Shown here piece by piece: positions 15,751 to 22,641 of a stretch of 34,363 nt of DNA. Each line of letters opens with the position of its first letter. Position 1 is the stretch's first letter. Position numbers and translations under genes: made by a program. A model generated the notes under the pieces. The model searched no databases and was not told where the DNA came from. It worked only from the letters and a program-made list of their open reading frames with translations. Origin of the DNA: an uncultured Lachnospiraceae bacterium (GTDB lineage: Bacteria; Bacillota; Clostridia; Lachnospirales; Lachnospiraceae); contig URQQ01000045.1 of the NCBI GenBank assembly GCA_900549995.1, positions 1 through 34,363 of the forward strand, written 5' to 3'.

Positions 15751-15851
15751 TGCTGTCACTACGGTTTCTGACCGGATGGAGTACTATCCCCATGGATGAA
15801 AAAGTAATTGCTAATCCTGGTCTCCAGCAGTATAATGAAATCTATCTTTGA
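15751..15851 (+). pseudogene. Possible C-terminal gene remnant
   Basis: One frame reads without a stop into LRFLTGWSTIPMDEKVIANP and ends after GLQQYNEIYL at a TGA near 15850. There is no ribosome site and no start other than the internal ATG at about 15793. The composition looks protein-like, and the stretch could be the tail of a gene destroyed by the repeat insertions. It is too short to assign and may be chance. Confidence 0.2.
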
Positions 15852-15875
15852 AAAATGAACGTCACCATATATAAT
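15848..15875 (+). promoter_or_regulatory. Promoter of the flavodoxin-like gene
   Basis: TTGAAA (15848-15853), a 16-base spacer and a perfect TATAAT (15870-15875) lie 58 bases before the ATG at 15933. The leader contains another AGAGCGTGT string at 15886. Confidence 0.6.
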
Positions 15876-15932
15876 GTAGAGACTAGAGCGTGTTCGCTGT
15901 AGCTCCAAGCCCTAAAAGGAGAAAACCAGATA

Positions 15933-16355
15933 ATGAAAACAGCTATTTTATATGCATCAAGAACTGGCTCTGCACAATTGTGTGCCGAGTATATTGCTTC
16001 AAAATTATCGGATTGTTCACTGTTTAACCTTGAAAAAGAGACTCCCAGTCTGTCTGGATATGATGTGGTATTGATCGGTTCTGGTATCCGCATGGGAAAA
16101 TTATATGGTTCTGTAAGAAAATTTTTAGTGAAAAACAACCAGGTTTTATCTTTAAAAAGAACCGTTATTTTCCTCAGTAATTTTTACCCCGATACTGTTT
16201 CGAAAACACTTGACAAAAATGTGCCGAAAAATTTACTTGAAAATATCGATGTTCTTATCTGTGGCGGCAAAGCGCCGTTTAGTATCACACTCAACATTAA
16301 CTGGATGAAATGTGATGAGATCGATCATTTTCTGGCGAAGCATAACCTTACATAG
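15933..16355 (+). CDS. Flavodoxin-domain protein
   Basis: The protein has 140 residues, the size of a single flavodoxin domain. The N-terminus MKTAILYASRTGSAQLCAEY is the FMN phosphate-binding loop (strand, then S-R-T-G-S, then helix). A GYDVVLIGSGIRMGKLY segment (63-79) supplies the isoalloxazine-side loop. The family is of the HemG-like flavodoxin type, which carries out FMN-dependent electron transfer or, in HemG, protoporphyrinogen oxidation; the actual role here is unknown. AAAAGGAG precedes the ATG. It is the only recognised plus-strand gene in the window and is flanked by repeats on its left. It converges on iolA and shares a terminator with it. Confidence 0.85.
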   Translation: MKTAILYASRTGSAQLCAEYIASKLSDCSLFNLEKETPSLSGYDVVLIGSGIRMGKLYGSVRKFLVKNNQVLSLKRTVIFLSNFYPDTVSKTLDKNVPKNLLENIDVLICGGKAPFSITLNINWMKCDEIDHFLAKHNLT

Positions 16356-16368
16356 ACAGCACACCTTT

Positions 16369-16410
16369 AAAAGCGGAGGATCTCCAGACCGGAAATCCCC
16401 CGCTTTTTTA
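16369..16410. terminator. Bidirectional terminator between flavodoxin-like gene and iolA
   Basis: AAAAGCGG and CCGCTTTTTT form a stem around a loop that itself has short pairing (GGATCTCC). The run of T residues on the plus strand ends the flavodoxin gene. On the minus strand the four T residues can serve iolA. Confidence 0.7.
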
Positions 16411-16416
16411 TTTCTG

Positions 16417-17934
16417 TTATTCGTCTATTGTTCCATCCCAGCTGGAAACTTTTGTTGCTTTCTTTTCTTCTTCGTCAAACCAGCGTGTTGTCACAACTTT
16501 CCCTTCTGTGTAGAAGCGGTATCCGTCTTTTCCGAGGCAGTGCAGATCACCGAAGAAGGACTGTTTGTGTCCGTTGAACGGGAACATACCTACCGGAACC
16601 GGAATTCCTACATTGACACCAACCATTCCGCCGTCTGTCTGGCTTGCAAATTTCCTTGCATAATAACCGCTCTGTGTAAAGATGACAGAACCATTTGCAA
16701 ACGGATTGGCATTCATGATCTGAATTCCTTCTTCGAAATCTTTCACACGTTTGATGCACAGTACCGGTCCAAAGATTTCTGTATCTCCGACAGTCATTCC
16801 TGGTTTTACATGGTCAAGAATGGTAGGTCCTACATAGTAACCGTTCTCATATCCGTCTACCACAACATTTCTTCCGTCTAACACAACTTCAGCGCCCTCA
16901 TCAATTCCCGTCTGGATCCAGTTCAGAATAGACTGTTTATGAGATCCGTTGACCACCGGCCCAAGTTCTGTCTCCTGTGCGTAAGCAGGACCGACTTTCA
17001 ATGCCTTTGCTTTCTTCACAATCGCTTCTACCAGTTCATCTGCGATGCTTTCCTGTACAACAACAACCGGAAGTGCCATACAGCGCTCACCAGCACATCC
17101 AAATGCCGCATTGATGATTCCTGCTGCTGTTCTTTCGATTGGAGCATCTTCCAATACAAGCGCATGGTTCTTCGCTTCACAGAGTGCCTGCACACGTTTC
17201 CCTGATGCTGCAGCGGAAGAATAAATATGTAATCCGACTTTTGTGGAACCCACGAAGGAGATTCCTTTGATGTCCGGGTGTGACAGAAAGATTTCTGCTT
17301 CATGTCTGGAACATGTCACAATGTTGATGACTCCGTCCGGAAGCCCTGCTTCTTTATAAAGTTCTGCAATTCTCATACATGTCTGCGGTGTAAATGTTGC
17401 AGCTTTGATTACGATTGTATTTCCGCATGCGATACACATCGGTGTCATCCATCCCATCGGGATCATGGCCGGGAAGTTAAACGGTACAATTCCGGCAAAT
17501 ACACCAAGCGGTTCACGGTACATGACTGTATCAATTCCTGAAGAGGCATCCATCAGGCTCTCACCCATCATTAATGACGGTGCGGCAATCGCCTGTTCTG
17601 TACCTTCTTTTGCTTTCAGCACATCCCCTTTGGCATCACCGAGCGCTTTTCCGTTTTCTGTTGCAACCAGCTCTGTCAGTTCATCCATATGCTCTACCAG
17701 CAGGTCTCTTAATTTGTAAAGTATCTGGACACGTTTGATCACCGGAGTTGCAGCCCATCCCGGAAATGCTGCTTTGGCAGATGCAATTGCTTCTTCCACT
17801 TCGTCTGGTGTACAGCATGGCACTTTGGCAATCACTTCTCCTGTACTTGGATTATATGCGTCTGTGTATTTCTCTGTCTTTGATTCTTTGAATTCTCCGT
17901 TCACTAAATATTTTAATGTTTTTACTTCTCCCAT
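16417..17934 (-). CDS. iolA: Methylmalonate/malonate semialdehyde dehydrogenase (CoA-acylating)
   Basis: The enzyme is 505 residues from the ATG at 17934 (GAGG eight bases upstream; the in-frame ATG at 17940 is only two bases from it). It belongs to the aldehyde dehydrogenase superfamily, MMSDH branch, which converts malonate or methylmalonate semialdehyde, CoA and NAD+ to acetyl-CoA or propionyl-CoA plus CO2. Visible hallmarks are VPFNFPAMIPMGWMTPMCIA (nucleotide site and the oxyanion Asn), CSRHEAEIFLSHPDIKGISF, and GCAGERCMALP with the catalytic Cys285. The closing part has FGPVLCIKRV and FPFNGHKQSFFGD. In inositol breakdown this is the last step. Here it is not in the iolCDB operon about 10 kb away but stands alone with its own promoter and a palindrome upstream. 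Confidence 0.93.
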   Translation of the reverse strand: MGEVKTLKYLVNGEFKESKTEKYTDAYNPSTGEVIAKVPCCTPDEVEEAIASAKAAFPGWAATPVIKRVQILYKLRDLLVEHMDELTELVATENGKALGDAKGDVLKAKEGTEQAIAAPSLMMGESLMDASSGIDTVMYREPLGVFAGIVPFNFPAMIPMGWMTPMCIACGNTIVIKAATFTPQTCMRIAELYKEAGLPDGVINIVTCSRHEAEIFLSHPDIKGISFVGSTKVGLHIYSSAAASGKRVQALCEAKNHALVLEDAPIERTAAGIINAAFGCAGERCMALPVVVVQESIADELVEAIVKKAKALKVGPAYAQETELGPVVNGSHKQSILNWIQTGIDEGAEVVLDGRNVVVDGYENGYYVGPTILDHVKPGMTVGDTEIFGPVLCIKRVKDFEEGIQIMNANPFANGSVIFTQSGYYARKFASQTDGGMVGVNVGIPVPVGMFPFNGHKQSFFGDLHCLGKDGYRFYTEGKVVTTRWFDEEEKKATKVSSWDGTIDE

Positions 17935-18001
17935 TTTCATATCCTCACTTTCTGGTACTTACGTGTTATCGTTTGGGTAATTCTTTGTTATCTTTACGAT
18001 G

Positions 18002-18030
18002 ATATTACCACTAACATAACCATAAGTCAA
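18002..18030 (-). promoter_or_regulatory. Promoter of iolA
   Basis: The minus strand has TTGACT (18025-18030), a 17-base spacer and TAATAT (18002-18007), a near-consensus sigma-A promoter. Transcription would start about 60 bases before the iolA ATG. Confidence 0.7.
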
Positions 18031-18039
18031 CTGTTATTT

Positions 18040-18076
18040 GATATTTTGCACAATTTATTGTGATATTTTTTGCACA
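18040..18076. promoter_or_regulatory. Direct and inverted repeats upstream of the iolA promoter
   Basis: On the plus strand GATATTTTGCACA (18040-18052) recurs as GATATTTTTTGCACA (18062-18076), 22 bases apart, about two helical turns. Between them CACAATTTATTGTG (18049-18062) is an inverted repeat with a two-base spacer. The block lies at about -50 to -80 relative to the predicted iolA start, the position expected for an activator rather than a repressor. The protein that would bind is not known. Confidence 0.4.
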
Positions 18077-18175
18077 TATTTGTTATATTTTTATCAATTT
18101 ACAGTCCGATGATGCTACCATCAAAATCCAGGAATTACACATGATATGATGCCAGGGACAAATGGACATCCCCCA

Positions 18176-18220
18176 ATATAAAAGGATGTTCCAAGCCCAA
18201 ATATCTGGCTTAGAACATCC
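18176..18220 (-). terminator. Terminator after catalase
   Basis: GGATGTTC and GAACATCC, extended by AAGCC/GGCTT pairing around a loop, form a strong stem at 18184-18220. On the minus strand it is followed by TTTTATATT. It lies about 55 bases after the catalase stop. Confidence 0.75.
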
Positions 18221-18275
18221 CGTATTTCTCCGGCTTTCTATAAAGATCCGGATTCCTGATATAGTGATTTAATTT

Positions 18276-19781
18276 TTATGCCGGAAGCGTTGCCCTGATC
18301 AATGATTTATGATCACCTTTTGATAATTCTTTGACTTTTTCCGGATCCAGTCCCATCGCTTCTGTGATCCGGCGGCCATACTCTTCATCCGCCCAGAGAC
18401 AGTGTACGGCATGGCGGTACTTGATATTTTCACTGACTGCCTGAATATTCCGCGCTGTGTTCTCAATAAGTAAGGCACGTTTCTCCTCCGTCATTACCCG
18501 CCAGAGATCACCGCCGGCTCTAAAGCAGTCGTCTGTCGGATCATCCTGGGGATCGTAAGCATAGAGAGCGCCCGAAAGGTCTAACGGCGGCTCCATCACT
18601 TCCGGCTGTGCTGCCCATTCTCCCTGGCTGTTAGGACTGTAAGCAGGCGCTCCGCCATAATTCCCGTCCGTACGCATAAAACCGTCGCGATGGTAATCAT
18701 GTACCTCACATTTCGCCCGGTTAACCGGGATTTGGTTATAGTTTACTCCAAGGCGGTAACGCTGCGCATCCCCATACACAAACAGCCGGCCCTGAAGGAA
18801 TTTATCAGGAGAAAACCCAATTCCCGGAACCACATGGGCAGGGGTAAATGCTGCCTGCTCAACTTCCGCAAAATAATTCTCTGGATTACGGTTCAATTCC
18901 AGAACTCCGACTTCATGAAGCGGAAATTCAGCATGTCTCCATATTTTCGTAATATCAAATGGATTTTCATAGTGGTTCTTTGCCTGCTCTTCTGTCATAA
19001 TCTGAACATACATTGTCCAGCGCGGATAATCCCCTGTTTCAATCGCCGTATACAGATCACGCCCATGGCTTTCCCTGTCTTTGGCAATCATCATTTCTGC
19101 TTCCTCATCGGTCAGATTTTTAATTCCCTGCTGTGTTTTAAAATGGAACTTACACCATACACGTTCATTTTTCTCATTATAGAAAGAGAACGTATGCTCC
19201 CCAAAGAAATGCATGTGCCGGAATGTGGCCGGAATCCCTCTGTCCGACATGACGACAGTTGTCTGGTGGAACGTCTCCGGAAGGAGTGTCCAGAAATCCC
19301 AGTTATTCTGCGCTGATCGCATGCCTGTCCGCGGATCACGTTTTACCGCACGGTTTAAATCCGGGAAATTATGTACATCCCGCAGGAAAAAGGTTGGGGT
19401 ATTGTTGCCTACCAGATCCCAGTTGCCTTCCTCTGTATAAAATTTCACCGCCACACCGCGGATATCCCGCTCTGCGTCCGCAGCTCCCCGCTCTCCTGCG
19501 ACTGTGGAAAATCTAAGAAACAGCTCCGTCTCGGCACCTGGCTGCAGAACTTTTGCTTTCGTCCACTGTGAAATATCATGTGTTACTGTAAGCTTTCCAT
19601 AAGCGCCCCATCCTTTTGCATGCATCCGGCGTTCCGGGATAACTTCGCGGTCAAAATGTGCCAGCTTTTCCAACAGCCATACATCCTGAAGCGCTACCGG
19701 ACCCCTGGGACCTGCGGTTAATGAATGTTCTTCTGCAATCGGCGCCCCTGCCTCATTTGTTAATTTCTTGTTTTCTTCCAT
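18276..19781 (-). CDS. katA: Monofunctional heme catalase
   Basis: The catalase is 501 residues, a small-subunit (clade 3 sized) enzyme that converts hydrogen peroxide to water and oxygen. The catalytic His54 lies in RRMHAKGWGAYG and the distal Asn in DLVGNNTPTFF (123-132). The proximal heme-ligand Tyr336 lies in GRLFVYGDAQRYRLG. The active-site serine strand FLRFSTVAGE (88-97) is also present. I chose the ATG at 19781, with AAAGGAG six bases upstream; a frame start at 19799 lacks spacing. It lies 37 bases after a membrane protein gene and has no separate promoter visible, so the two are probably co-transcribed. The symbol is by similarity. A catalase suggests exposure to oxygen or host-derived peroxide in an otherwise anaerobic-looking gene set. 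Confidence 0.95.
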   Translation of the reverse strand: MEENKKLTNEAGAPIAEEHSLTAGPRGPVALQDVWLLEKLAHFDREVIPERRMHAKGWGAYGKLTVTHDISQWTKAKVLQPGAETELFLRFSTVAGERGAADAERDIRGVAVKFYTEEGNWDLVGNNTPTFFLRDVHNFPDLNRAVKRDPRTGMRSAQNNWDFWTLLPETFHQTTVVMSDRGIPATFRHMHFFGEHTFSFYNEKNERVWCKFHFKTQQGIKNLTDEEAEMMIAKDRESHGRDLYTAIETGDYPRWTMYVQIMTEEQAKNHYENPFDITKIWRHAEFPLHEVGVLELNRNPENYFAEVEQAAFTPAHVVPGIGFSPDKFLQGRLFVYGDAQRYRLGVNYNQIPVNRAKCEVHDYHRDGFMRTDGNYGGAPAYSPNSQGEWAAQPEVMEPPLDLSGALYAYDPQDDPTDDCFRAGGDLWRVMTEEKRALLIENTARNIQAVSENIKYRHAVHCLWADEEYGRRITEAMGLDPEKVKELSKGDHKSLIRATLPA

Positions 19782-19818
19782 TTCGTACTCCTTTCTCAAG
19801 TGTTATCCAGTTACATTT

Positions 19819-20469
19819 CTATAGCTTCAGACACATGACGAGCATCCACATGTACGCACAGGTCTTTGGCAGCATAAGCATTCCCACGGCGGGATACCGG
19901 TTCGCCCACAGAACGACCGGAAAATAAAAGAGAAAACTAAGCAGCACTGCAAGCCACATCCAGACAAGCCCTAATTCCTGCCCTCTGTTTGCAAAATACA
20001 GGCACACCGTCATAATCCCTATAAGAAAAAACGGGATATTACGAAGAATTGCGAACATCTGGGGCGGATATCTGTCCAGCCAGCAGTTCTGTGGTGCCAG
20101 ACAAAGCAGGATTCTTATGATCGCCAGACTATAGATCAAACAAGTCCACATTCCTGTATTCTCCAAAAAGTAATATCTCACTCCAATATTCCACAACAGA
20201 AGATAAAAAACAGTCATTGTGATGGAAGTGATCTGTTTGCCTCGGCCCAGAGATGTCCGAAACGCTTCTTCTTTCTGTGTATGTATCACCATGATACGCG
20301 GCAGCAGGTGAAATGCATCTCCTCCTCCCAGAATCAAAGCCATAATACCCGCCAGAAGTCTGAGGCTTCCACTTTCAGCTGTCGCTATCAGCCATACACC
20401 AATCACAAGAGTTAGTGCTAAATAAACAACATCAAATACTGCTTCATATAATCCAAATACTCTCTTCAT
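19819..20469 (-). CDS. Multi-pass membrane protein of unknown function, upstream of catalase
   Basis: The protein has 216 residues with about six hydrophobic segments, including VVYLALTLVIGVWLIA (15-30) and LRLLAGIMALILGGGDAFHL (36-55). Others are ITMTVFYLLLWNIGV, LIYSLAIIRILLCLA, IPFFLIGIMTVCLYF and a W-rich segment WMWLAVLLSFLFYFPVVLWA. The motif GGDAFHLLPRI after the second helix is the most distinctive part; a charged loop rich in K/R follows. There is no signal peptide or catalytic motif. A promoter lies directly upstream and catalase directly downstream, so it may be part of the same stress response. I do not recognise a characterised family. Confidence 0.7.
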   Translation of the reverse strand: MKRVFGLYEAVFDVVYLALTLVIGVWLIATAESGSLRLLAGIMALILGGGDAFHLLPRIMVIHTQKEEAFRTSLGRGKQITSITMTVFYLLLWNIGVRYYFLENTGMWTCLIYSLAIIRILLCLAPQNCWLDRYPPQMFAILRNIPFFLIGIMTVCLYFANRGQELGLVWMWLAVLLSFLFYFPVVLWANRYPAVGMLMLPKTCAYMWMLVMCLKL

Positions 20470-20499
20470 AGTGCCAGGACCTTTCCTACCGCATTTCTA

Positions 20500-20525
20500 A
20501 TATCAATAATTATTACTATTATTAC
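20500..20525. promoter_or_regulatory. Possible PerR/Fur-like operator
   Basis: Immediately downstream of and touching the -10 box is the A/T-rich near-palindrome AATAATTATTACTATTATTA, which resembles the TTATAATnATTATAA type of site. Clostridial catalase genes are often PerR-controlled. The match is imperfect and the region is A/T-rich anyway. Confidence 0.3.
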
Positions 20526-20552
20526 AATATCAGTTATGGAAGATATTGTCAA
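20524..20552 (-). promoter_or_regulatory. Promoter of the membrane protein-catalase operon
   Basis: The minus strand has perfect TTGACA (20547-20552), a 17-base spacer and TATTGT (20524-20529), 54 bases before the membrane-protein ATG. It begins just past the terminator of the upstream operon. Confidence 0.65.
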
Positions 20553-20563
20553 TAAAAATATAG

Positions 20564-20609
20564 AAAAAGGAATCCTGATTTGCTATAATTCGCCCATCCA
20601 GGATTCCTT
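20564..20609 (-). terminator. Terminator of the sugar operon (after the RpiR-type gene)
   Basis: AAGGAATCCTG and CAGGATTCCTT form a perfect stem around a 21-base loop and are followed on the minus strand by TTTTTC. About 140 bases (20610-20751) lie between it and the regulator stop codon; nothing convincing is seen there. Confidence 0.8.
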
Positions 20610-20751
20610 CTTATATAGTTCATTGATTCTGCACTCTTCCGGGAGCTGATCAGACCTGAGGTCTGCCCGCAGGTTAGTCTGTTTCCACATCCGGCTTCTT
20701 TCGGATTCTATCTCACGACAGACACCCTTTCTTTCGTCTATGTCCGTCCTG

Positions 20752-21585
20752 CTATAATTTTGCTTCTGCCAATAAAAACTCCAGCTCGTCCGCACGCTTT
20801 TCAACAATTTTATCCACATTCTTAACCAGTTCCAGCAGAACCTCTATCACCGCTGTCTCACTTAGATGATTATAGTTTTTATAATAGTCAAACCTGGAAG
20901 TATCGCCTTTGGAAAGCAAGACGTAATCTGCTAATTCTCCTAACTTGGAATTGCTGTATTCCGTAATGGCAATTACCTTCATCCCCTTCTTTTTTGCGAG
21001 TTCAACCCCCTGAATGACTGTTTTGGTAATTCCCGATTTTGATATGGCAACTACCAGATCATCTTCATCAGCAAGGTTAATTGTATTCAGATAATAATCT
21101 GCAAGTCCACTGTATGTAGATTTAATTCCAATTCTCCCCAGGCAGAATCCCATATGTTTTGCCAGAGTTCCTGTATCTCCCGCTGCAATCACATGCACTT
21201 CGTGGCAATTGTCAATCAGTCGTGCGCAAGTGCTCATAGCCTCCAGATCCATCTTGCTGCTCAAGTTCATCATGATATCCGCGTATTTGCGAAATATACC
21301 ATCAACAATATTGGCCGGGTCGCTGTCCCTCTTTTCTTCTCTTCCAATCATTCCCATATCACGGGCGAGCATGGTACGAAACGGCCAATAACCTGTATAT
21401 CCAGCGTGCTTGCACATCCTTACGACAGTTGCCTCGCTCACTTTACTTGCCATTGCCAATTCTTTAACTGTATACTCTATCACCTGATTCGGATGCCTTA
21501 ACACACAATCTGCCACTTTTCGCTCAGTAGGGGAAAATGCTTGATAGTGTTTTTGTATATTATCGATCACACCTATTTTACTCAT
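20752..21585 (-). CDS. MurR/RpiR family transcriptional regulator (HTH plus SIS domain)
   Basis: A 277-residue regulator. The N-terminal HTH_6 domain includes FSPTERKVADCVLRHPNQVI, then TVKELAMASKVSEATVVRMC and the typical KHAGYTGYWPFR tail. The C-terminal SIS domain (about 125-260) has HVIAAGDTGTLAKHMGF and DDLVVAISKSGITKTVIQGV, the phosphosugar-binding loop with serines. RpiR regulators sense phosphorylated sugars. The ATG at 21585 has AAAGGA upstream; the frame extends to 21666 but without a ribosome site. It follows the aldolase gene by about 150 bases and has its own promoter, so it can be made independently as well as with the sugar operon. It is the obvious candidate for the repressor or activator of that operon. 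Confidence 0.9.
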   Translation of the reverse strand: MSKIGVIDNIQKHYQAFSPTERKVADCVLRHPNQVIEYTVKELAMASKVSEATVVRMCKHAGYTGYWPFRTMLARDMGMIGREEKRDSDPANIVDGIFRKYADIMMNLSSKMDLEAMSTCARLIDNCHEVHVIAAGDTGTLAKHMGFCLGRIGIKSTYSGLADYYLNTINLADEDDLVVAISKSGITKTVIQGVELAKKKGMKVIAITEYSNSKLGELADYVLLSKGDTSRFDYYKNYNHLSETAVIEVLLELVKNVDKIVEKRADELEFLLAEAKL

Positions 21586-21666
21586 ATTTTCATATTCCTT
21601 TTTGTGTAATTTGAAATTGCCGGCATCTTGTAATTTCTGGTCTGTCCTTTGCTGAAACGGTGCCAT

Positions 21667-21715
21667 GGAAATATTTCCCTACAAACATTATATCTATAAT
21701 ATACAACTAATTCAA
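21667..21715 (-). promoter_or_regulatory. Promoter of the RpiR-type gene with a palindrome at the start site
   Basis: The minus strand has TTGAAT (21710-21715), a 17-base spacer and perfect TATAAT (21687-21692). The predicted start lies next to the perfect palindrome GGAAATATTTCC (21667-21678), a position that would allow autoregulation. The palindrome is short and its binding protein is unknown. Confidence 0.6.
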
Positions 21716-21737
21716 TTGTGTTTTAAGACTTTTAATA

Positions 21738-22592
21738 CTAGAACCGGCAAAGGGTCTTCATTCTTTCCTCCACATATGGTATCAGCCGTGACCGTACATA
21801 CTCCGGCATATTGATAACCTTTACCGGATCCGGATTTTTTTCATTTTCCTTGACAAATTCTGCCACAGCGTCATAATAAATGCCCAGGAATTCTGTCCCC
21901 AGGTTAAACTTTCGGATTCCCTTTGAAAACGCAGTCAAGAGCTGTTCATCCGGGATTCCGCTTCCGCCGTGGAGTACGAGCGGAACATCTACTGCAGCAT
22001 GAATCTCTTCCAGCCGTGTGATATCAAGATGAGGAGTATCCTTATACTCTCCATGAGCATTTCCTATAGAAACCGCCAAAGAATCTATCCCTGTCGCATG
22101 ACAGAATTTATGTGCCGCATCTGCTTTCGTGTATAAGTCCTCATTATTGTTATCAGCATTTGCTGCAATTCCCACATGTCCGATTTCCCCCTCCACGATC
22201 GCTCCTAACTCATGAGCCTTGTCTACAACCTCTTTTGTAAGAGAAATGTTCTTATCCAGATGATTCATGGAACCGTCCATCATGACAGAATGAAAGCCCT
22301 TACGGACTGTATGGAGAATTGCATCATATGTGTAATCGTGATCCGCATGTAGTCCGATTGGAACCTTTACTTCTTCTGCCATTTCTTTTACCATTGCTGC
22401 AAACCCGCCAAAATTACACGTCTTCTGTATCGTCGCATGTTCCGGATACAGCATGATGATTGCTGGTGTATTTGTCTTTTCCGCCGCATATACAACAGAT
22501 CTTGCCATCGTATCATCCATACAGATGAATGCTATCGCTGATGTATTCCTCTCTTCTGCCATCTTTAAAATATTTTCTACTCTCTCGTACAT
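21738..22592 (-). CDS. Class II fructose-bisphosphate aldolase family protein
   Basis: The protein has 284 residues, the length of the KbaY/GatY/IolJ-type class II aldolases, which cleave a ketose bisphosphate or related phosphate to DHAP (glycerone phosphate) and an aldehyde. The catalytic Asp84 and zinc ligand His85 are in GLHADHDYTYD. The Glu in VEGEIGHVG (135) and the zinc ligands His180 (GNAHGEYK) and His208 (LVLHGGSG) are all present. The phosphate loop is GGSGIPDE. The ATG at 22592 has AAGGATG upstream. It follows the kinase-like gene by 49 bases. The exact substrate is unknown: the context points to the sugar brought in by the adjacent ABC importer, but an IolJ role (2-deoxy-5-keto-gluconate-6-phosphate cleavage) cannot be excluded, as no other aldolase is seen near the iol genes. 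Confidence 0.88.
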   Translation of the reverse strand: MYERVENILKMAEERNTSAIAFICMDDTMARSVVYAAEKTNTPAIIMLYPEHATIQKTCNFGGFAAMVKEMAEEVKVPIGLHADHDYTYDAILHTVRKGFHSVMMDGSMNHLDKNISLTKEVVDKAHELGAIVEGEIGHVGIAANADNNNEDLYTKADAAHKFCHATGIDSLAVSIGNAHGEYKDTPHLDITRLEEIHAAVDVPLVLHGGSGIPDEQLLTAFSKGIRKFNLGTEFLGIYYDAVAEFVKENEKNPDPVKVINMPEYVRSRLIPYVEERMKTLCRF

Positions 22593-22641
22593 AATATCAT
22601 CCTTTCTTTTACAATCTTATGAGAAACTCAACTGCTCCTGT

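Larger units (their letters stand above)
15388..15932. other. Repeat-rich gap between tetR-like and flavodoxin-like genes
   Basis: This 545-base gap holds, from left to right, a MITE-like inverted repeat (15404-15564), the TetR operator and promoter (15568-15617), and a truncated second repeat (15650-15740). A short open stretch (about 15751-15851) and the flavodoxin promoter follow. The string AGAGCGTGT recurs at 15404, 15651 and 15886, and its inverse closes the first element, so the gap looks like layered insertions of one repeat family. Confidence 0.6.
17935..18275. other. Intergenic region between iolA and catalase
   Basis: Apart from the iolA promoter (18002-18030), the repeats at 18040-18076 and the catalase terminator (18176-18220), this 341-base gap shows no gene. 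The leader between the iolA promoter and its ATG is about 60 bases. Confidence 0.6.

Noticed and set aside
18690..19316. Plus-strand 208-codon frame opposite catalase
   Set aside because: Antisense to a conserved catalase; composition and lack of a ribosome site mark it as a shadow.
20583..20819. Minus-strand 78-codon frame after the RpiR-type gene
   Set aside because: It overlaps the regulator's end, runs into the terminator loop, and has no ribosome site.
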